Below are positions 58,372-64,000 of a stretch of DNA of 64,000 nucleotides, piece by piece. The notes under the pieces were generated by a model that was not told the DNA's origin, made no database searches, and saw only the letters and a list, made by a program, of their open reading frames with translations. Origin of the DNA: Thermothelomyces thermophilus ATCC 42464 (lineage: Eukaryota > Ascomycota > Sordariomycetes > Sordariales > Chaetomiaceae); assembly GCF_000226095.1 (NCBI RefSeq), contig NC_016476.1:3348001-3412000 (forward strand). The letters are read 5' to 3'. Within the stretch, counting starts at the first letter, position 1, and every line of letters starts with the position of its first letter. Made by a program: the position numbers and the translations under genes.

Positions 58372-60437
58372 GACAGCAACAGGAAGCTCCTTTCTCTGGT
58401 ATTCTGTATTTGTTGTGTGAAGATTCAACAGCAGCTCTACAGCCTACGACTGTGTGGCAGTCCACGTAAAGTTGAACATGTGGGGTAGAAATTTTGACAG
58501 CACCCAGCAGGAGTCATTCTTGCGGCGAATTTGCCGAAGATTTTGCGGGGAGCGCATCTGAAGCCTCTATTGGTACTTCGTATTTGTATGTACAGATTAC
58601 TTTTAGACGCAAATTTCTGGTCCTAATCTCATGCTAGCTTCGATACCAATCCCATTCGGCTCGGAGTCACTGATAGGTCCCTCGCCGTCCTGCCCGAATA
58701 GTGATATTCATCACCGTCGGAAGGCCGCGCTTCTGCGGCCGGACTAGGCCGGAGGTACGGTGTTATCGCCCTCGGATCTCCATCTTCGACCGAGCGGGGA
58801 GGGCGCCAAGACGGGCCCCACGCACCGACGGTCCCACTTCGCGAGGTCTCCAGGCCAGCAGAAATTTACAAGTTCCTTGTGTCCGATGCTTGACCTTGAC
58901 GCTTTGAGGTCGCTTTCTGGCTCGCGCTATCCGTACTTGTCTCATTTTGGCTCAATAGTCCACAATGATGCCACCACTTTCGTGTTGCTCAACGAAGGAG
59001 GGGATGTCGATGTTTTGAAGCTTCAAGTCAACATAGGCCGCTTTGACGCTTTGCGGTTTGTCCAGTTCCCCAGTTCGTGAAATACGTCGAGATCGTCAAC
59101 CTGTTGCGTCACCGCGCAGCCCTGCTGGTTTAGCTCAAATTTGCATAGCCCCGCGGTGTCGACGCATTGTATGTACTGTAATCCGTACATCCCACACGCA
59201 TCCCCGTCAATCATCGAACACACCATGGCAGCAGCAACTTGGGCAAATGTGGAATAAGTTGAGGGCAACGACCGTCCCGGGTTTATCTCCATTTATTGGC
59301 CCTTTTCTTTTGCGAGGGGTTTGAGTTGGATTGTCACACGAAAATACCGCCCCGCCGGACATATGCGGGCGGGATGAAACGTGATAATATAGGTATCACT
59401 GCTAGGAAGGAAAGGGAAATCGTTGTGAATTTCTCCATAACAACACCCTTGGTCCAACTTTGACTGAAAGACCGACATGAGCCTCGATTTTCGTCGGGCT
59501 ATCGGTCTCCGAGGGTGATTGTCTCAATGTGTTCTCCTGTCAAGCAGTCTTGTGGGCACAGCCAGCGAGGCGAAGGAGGCACGAGAAGCACATGCCCATG
59601 CAGCAACTATACATGACCTCGCATTTGAACAAGGGACATGTTATTCTGAAACCCCCCGCTAACGCCGAACCCTTGGTGCAGCCGCTCACCCGTTAGTGTT
59701 GGAAGAGGCGTAAAGGGACGAAGCGCCTATTTTGGAGGCCGGCCTACGGAGTACCATTCAAAGATTGCCAGCAGTTCGGTGGGCATCAGGAGAAACAACA
59801 CTGCCTCGGCTATTCGTGTCTCGCGGGCCCGTCTACCGATATCCCTGTCCGTCCTCATTGACAAGGGCTCAACCTGCGAGGGCCTAAACTTTATACTACG
59901 TTTTGATTGAGATATCTGACCTAGCTTCCAATGTCGCCGTTTTCGTCGCGGAAATGTAGATTCGTGCCCCCATTGGCGTGCGGCACAAAGCTGATGCGGA
60001 CATGGGAACGTTGGACAGTTGCGGCTTTGATCGGGAATTCAACGTTCTAAAGGAAGCGATCGAAACAGGCTAGCCTGATTCGAGCTCGCAGCGATGTCAT
60101 GTCCTGTCCCCCCACAATGCGAGCAGACATAATCGGCGCGCCTCTGATTGGCTGTCCAGCCGTCTCCATCCGGGCGAGTTACTTTCTCGGCTATGACGGT
60201 GGCAGGAAGCTCGTAGCAACAGGTCCTGGGCTCTGGTTGCCACATGCGATGTAAAATCCCGCCTGCGATTCCTTAAACCTCGAGAACTCTCCACCTTTTT
60301 TTTCTTTTCTACGCAGTCACCCGTTGGCAAACCTGCACTTTCCTTCCCTCGTTGTTGTCGCGAGGTCATCTAGTTGACAACTCTCCACTCCCATTAAGTC
60401 TTTGTTTGCGCTCTTGCCGAGCTGAAACGTCACCACC
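58372..60437. other. 2.1 kb gap between divergent Bud20 and aconitase genes
   Basis: It holds both promoters. TAATCCGTAC (59170-59180) and ACGGAGTAC (59747-59755) words occur. The 100 bp before the aconitase ATG is CT-rich. No coding sequence is recognised. Confidence 0.5.
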
Positions 60438-63070
60438 ATGTTGGCTTCTCGTCAGCTCCTGGGCCTCGCCCGGAGCCGCGCTGTCGGCAGCGCGAGCCTT
60501 GGTCTCCGGCGCATGGCGACGGTGAGCGACTCTCCGTTGGACAAGAAGGTGAGTTTCCAATTGGCGATCTCCGTCTACGCTTGCGCCGCCAAACACTGTC
60601 TGCGCAATGGCTGACCGCGCGCCCGCAACTGCAGGTCCGGCAAAACAACTGGGAGGAGAACAACTTCATCAACTACAAGAAGATGTCAGAGAACCTCGCT
60701 ATTGTGAGGTCAAGGCTTAAACGCCCCCTGGCCTATGCCGAGAAGATTCTCTATTCCCACTTGGACGACCCGCACGGCCAGGACATCGAGCGTGGCGTCT
60801 CTTACCTGAAGCTGCGGCCGGACCGCGTCGCCTGCCAGGATGCCACCGCCCAGATGGCCATTCTTCAGTTCATGTCGGCCGGCATGCCCTCGGTGGCGAA
60901 CCCTACCACCGTCCACTGCGACCACCTGATTGAGGCCCAGGTCGGCGGTGCCAAGGATCTTGAGCGCGCTGTGGGCATCAACAAGGAGGTGTACGATTTC
61001 CTTTCGAGCGCCTGCGCCAAGTACAACATTGGTTTCTGGAAGCCCGGCTCTGGTATCATTCACCAGATCTTGCTTGAGAACTACGCTTTCCCTGGTGGTC
61101 TCCTTATCGGCACTGGTGTGTATCCTGATTTGGTCCCTTCAGACATTTGAAGATGTTGCTAACTTAGTCAGATTCCCACACTCCTAACGCCGGTGGTTTG
61201 GTTAGTGAAATTCTGGTCTGCGCGGCACCTTGAGGAAACGTAGCTGACATCGTTTGTACAGGGTATGGCTGCCATTGGTGTGGGCGGAGCTGATGCCGTT
61301 GATGTCATGGCCAACCTCCCTTGGGAGCTCAAGGCCCCCAAGGTTATCGGTGTCAAGCTGACCGGGAAAATGTCTGGCTGGACTGCCCCCAAGGACATTA
61401 TTCTTAAGGTCGCCGGAATTCTCACAGTCAAGGGCGGTACCGGCGCCATTGTCGAGTACCATGGCCCTGGTGTTGAGACCCTCTCTGCTACCGGCATGGG
61501 TACGTAGTTGACTCCTACGATACACACCTCTTGGTTCGGAACATGCTGACACGGTGATTTTTTTTAAGCCACGATCTGCAACATGGGTGCTGAGATCGGT
61601 GCGACCACCTCGCTCTTCCCCTTCAACGACCGCATGTACGATTACCTGGTCGCCACTAAGCGCAAGGAGATCGGTGACTTTGCCCGCTCTTATGCCAAGG
61701 AGCTGCGCGAGGACGAGGGTGTCGAGTATGACCAGCTGATCGAGATTAACTTGTCTGAACTCGAGCCCCACATTAACGGCCCGTTCACTCCTGATCTTGC
61801 GACTCCCATCTCGAAGTTCTCCGAGGCTGTCAAGGCCAACGGCTGGCCTGACGAGCTCAAGGTCGGTCTGATCGGATCTTGCACCAACTCGTCGTACGAG
61901 GACATGACGCGCGCCGCTGCCATCGCCCGGGACGCTCTCAACCACGGCCTCAAAACCAAGTCGCAGTTCTTCGTGACTCCGGGATCTGAACAGATTAGGG
62001 CGACCATTGCTCGCGATGGCCAGCTTAAGACCTTCGAGGAGTTTGGTGGTGTTGTCCTCGCCAACGCTTGCGGCCCTTGCATCGGCCAGTGGGACCGCCA
62101 GGACGTCAAGAAGGGCGAGGCCAACTCGATCGTCTCGTCTTACAACCGCAACTTCACCGGCCGGAATGATGGCAACCCTGCGACCCACTCCTTCGTTACC
62201 TCTCCCGACCTGGTTGTTGCCATGAGCATTGCTGGTTCGCTGCACTTTAACCCACTGACCGACAAGCTCAAGGATAAGGATGGCAATGAGTTCCTGCTCA
62301 CCCCACCCTCGGGCGACGGTCTGCCGGCCAACGGCTACGACCCCGGCCAGGACACCTACCAGGCTCCTCCTAAGGATCGCGACGCTGTGACTGTCCAGGT
62401 CTCCCCCACCTCTGACCGTCTCCAGGTTCTGTCTCCCTTCAGTGCCTGGGATGGCAAGGACGCGACTGATCTGCCCATCCTGATCAAGGCCCAGGGCAAG
62501 ACCACCACCGACCACATCTCGATGGCTGGTCCCTGGTTGAAGTACCGCGGTCATCTTGACAACATCAGCAACAACATGCTCATTGGCGCGATCAACTCCG
62601 CCAATGGTGAAGCTAACAAGGTCAAGAACCAGACAACTGGCGAGTGGGATGCCGTCCCGGCTGTTGCCCGCGATTACAAGGCGAAGGGCATCAAGTGGGT
62701 CGTCATCGGCGATTGGAACTACGGTGAGGGCTCTTCTCGTGAGCATGCTGCTCTGGAGCCCCGCCACCTTGGCGGTCTTGCCATCATCACCCGGTCGTTT
62801 GCCCGTATCCATGAGACCAACCTGAAGAAGCAGGGTATGCTTCCCCTGACCTTCTCGGATCCTGCGGACTACGACAGGGTCCAGCCCGATGACAGGGTCG
62901 ACATTCTCTGCACCGAGCTTGCCCCCGGCAAGCCCATCACCATGCGGGTGCACCCCAAGAACGGCGAGACTTTCGAGATCAAGCTGTCGCACACCTTCAA
63001 CGAGGGCCAAATTGAGTGGTTCAAGAATGGCAGCGCCCTCAACACCATGGCCAAGAGCGCTAAGAACTAG
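60438..63070 (+). CDS. aco1: Aconitase (aconitate hydratase), mitochondrial
   Basis: Five exons, 60438-60548, 60635-61115, 61172-61200, 61262-61499 and 61569-63070, give 2361 nt (786 residues), the usual length for this enzyme. It interconverts citrate and isocitrate in the TCA cycle using a [4Fe-4S] cluster and also binds mitochondrial DNA in yeast. The first ~26 residues ([20 protein letters not shown] then LGLRR) are a basic presequence. The cluster ligands are C391 in GSCTNSS and C454 and C457 in [11 protein letters not shown]. Other landmarks are the substrate-loop DSHTPNAGG (from the 29-nt exon 3) and the C-terminal swivel-domain [18 protein letters not shown]. All expected active-site motifs are intact. 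A 628-residue minus-strand open frame lies entirely over this gene and is a shadow of its codon usage. Confidence 0.98.
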
Positions 63071-63925
63071 ATGAAAAATTAACAGCATACTGTGATGCTT
63101 GGAGACCGAGGGGTAGGGTGCGGAACAGCATACAGTGGTTTGTGGATTGGCGGTTTGGGGGGTTTACCGGAATTGGCGTATTCCGTAGCAGTGTTTCACT
63201 TTTGTATGTATACTCATGGCCCTTGCATTTGAATGAAGTTTCTGAAGACTCCTTTGAGTATTCTCCAGTGGGCTGCTAACCAGTCTCGCGCCTCCTCAAT
63301 GCGAGGTGCAGAGCATCAGCTGATGAAGTGCCTGTAAGGGGGATGCAGTTCCTGGGGAGGCCATGAGGGCTACACAACGGATACAATTAGTGTCTTGGTT
63401 GTGTATATGCATGTTACAACGGAGACGGCACCCAAGAGAGGGCCGATCAACTCGCGGCGTAGCGTAAGGGGGACCTCTGTTTTGTCATTGCTTCATCCCG
63501 CTTTCACTTCCTTCCCAGTACGGAATACCCCTTACAAGTTCCTCATTCTTCCCTTTCTCTTTTTCTTCCTCTTCCTCTTCCCCTGCTCCTGCTTCTTCAG
63601 TTCATCCGAGGTCCATCTTTACCTTGGTTCTGGTGCGATTGAACTTCACTACAAGGATGAAATGAAAGAATCAAAACGGAAAGGAAACAATTGTAAAAAC
63701 AGGACGATGTGCCAAAGTAGGGCGAGAAACAGACATGAACAGTGGAGTTGAATCATAGGGCTGCCTGGAACCAGTCTCCTTTCTCTCCTCAGGGAACAAT
63801 CACATGCATCCAGCATGAAAGCTTGAGTGCAGGGTAGGGTTGCCAAGGTCTCCGTACAAGTTCTGAACGTTTCGGACCAATCCGCACTGCATCATACTTG
63901 TAGAGCACTTCATGAAATACGGAGT

Positions 63926-63946
63926 ACGGATTATTGTGTAATCCGT
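63926..63946. repeat. Perfect hairpin, 8-bp arms, 5-nt loop
   Basis: ACGGATTA and TAATCCGT pair exactly around TTGTG. Both arms are the same word that is scattered singly through the other gaps of this window. Confidence 0.85.
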
Positions 63947-63962
63947 GCTTGAGGGCGGGGCG

Positions 63963-63980
63963 GTACGGAGTACTCCGTAC
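63963..63980. repeat. Perfect 18-bp palindrome
   Basis: GTACGGAGTACTCCGTAC equals its own reverse complement. It is 16 bp from the hairpin at 63926-63946 and built from the TACGGAGTA word found in other gaps. Confidence 0.9.
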
Positions 63981-64000
63981 TTATGCATCAATCGAGACCT

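Larger units (their letters stand above)
63071..64000. other. Right-edge flank of aconitase
   Basis: It holds the aconitase 3' end, a CT-rich tract (about 63538-63600), and two exact dyads near the edge (63926-63946 and 63963-63980). No gene is seen. Confidence 0.55.

Noticed and set aside
61202-63088. 628-residue open frame on the minus strand over aconitase
   Set aside because: It lies entirely opposite the well-supported aconitase exons and introns and arises from their GC3-rich codon use; it shows no family features.
1-64000. Transposons, virus-derived elements, toxin clusters, secondary-metabolite clusters, CRISPR
   Set aside because: I looked for reverse transcriptase, transposase, integrase, capsid, polyketide synthase and NRPS motifs and for direct-repeat arrays and saw none.

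Overview
This 64 kb window is nuclear DNA of a filamentous ascomycete (Pezizomycotina), most likely a Sordariomycete of the Sordariales. The evidence is GC-rich single-copy protein genes with short GT..AG introns of about 50-120 nt, long AT-richer gene-free gaps, and a fungal gene set: an ApsB/Mto1-type microtubule organiser, a Whi5/Nrm1 repressor, a metacaspase, a sphingolipid Delta8-desaturase with a cytochrome b5 domain, SRP14, Bud20 and VAC14. I see no operons, CRISPR arrays, confident tRNA or rRNA genes, intact transposons or virus-derived elements.

Layout, left to right. SMC6 3' end (+, 2-1121); COQ9 (-, 1536-2540); a 3.3 kb gap with a 39-nt T run and an AT-rich patch; a Gbp2/Hrb1-type three-RRM SR/RGG protein (+, 5807-8696) with tiny first exons and an 8-nt microexon; SRP14 (-, 10321-10832) divergent from the nucleolar MIF4G protein SGD1/NOM1 (+, 11491-14208); dihydrolipoyl dehydrogenase (+, 14844-16631); cytochrome b5-desaturase (+, 17747-19678); a small SMP-like protein (+, 22031-22372); VAC14 (+, 25285-28631); a HAUS1/augmin-like protein (-, 29093-30160) divergent from an ApsB/Mto1/centrosomin-like protein (+, 30853-35347); a metacaspase (-, 36449-38161); an unrecognised conserved-looking protein (-, 40442-42237); a single-pass membrane protein with a Ser/Thr-rich ectodomain (+, 44752-46635, probably continuing to 46918 in another frame); a Whi5/Nrm1-like repressor (-, 48418-49499); a metallopeptidase with a jacalin-like tail (+, 51975-54503); a HAD 'Swiss Army Knife' RNA-repair-like protein with an RGG tail (-, 55486-57429); Bud20 (-, 57919-58371); and mitochondrial aconitase (+, 60438-63070).

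Most genes are conserved housekeeping genes. Three are mitochondrial (COQ9, E3/LPD1, aconitase), three serve RNA or ribosome biogenesis (Gbp2-like, SGD1, Bud20), and two microtubule-nucleation genes form a head-to-head pair. The exon models below were built by hand from splice signals, reading phase and family resemblance; each sums to an intact frame except where stated.

I did not find a clearly new biological system. The points most worth a second look are the 8-nt microexon, the augmin/Mto1-like divergent pair, the frame break near the end of the membrane sensor-like gene, the hairpins and palindromes built from one recurring TACGGAGTA/TAATCCGTA vocabulary in the gaps, and an orphan coding-like segment at 9118-9324.
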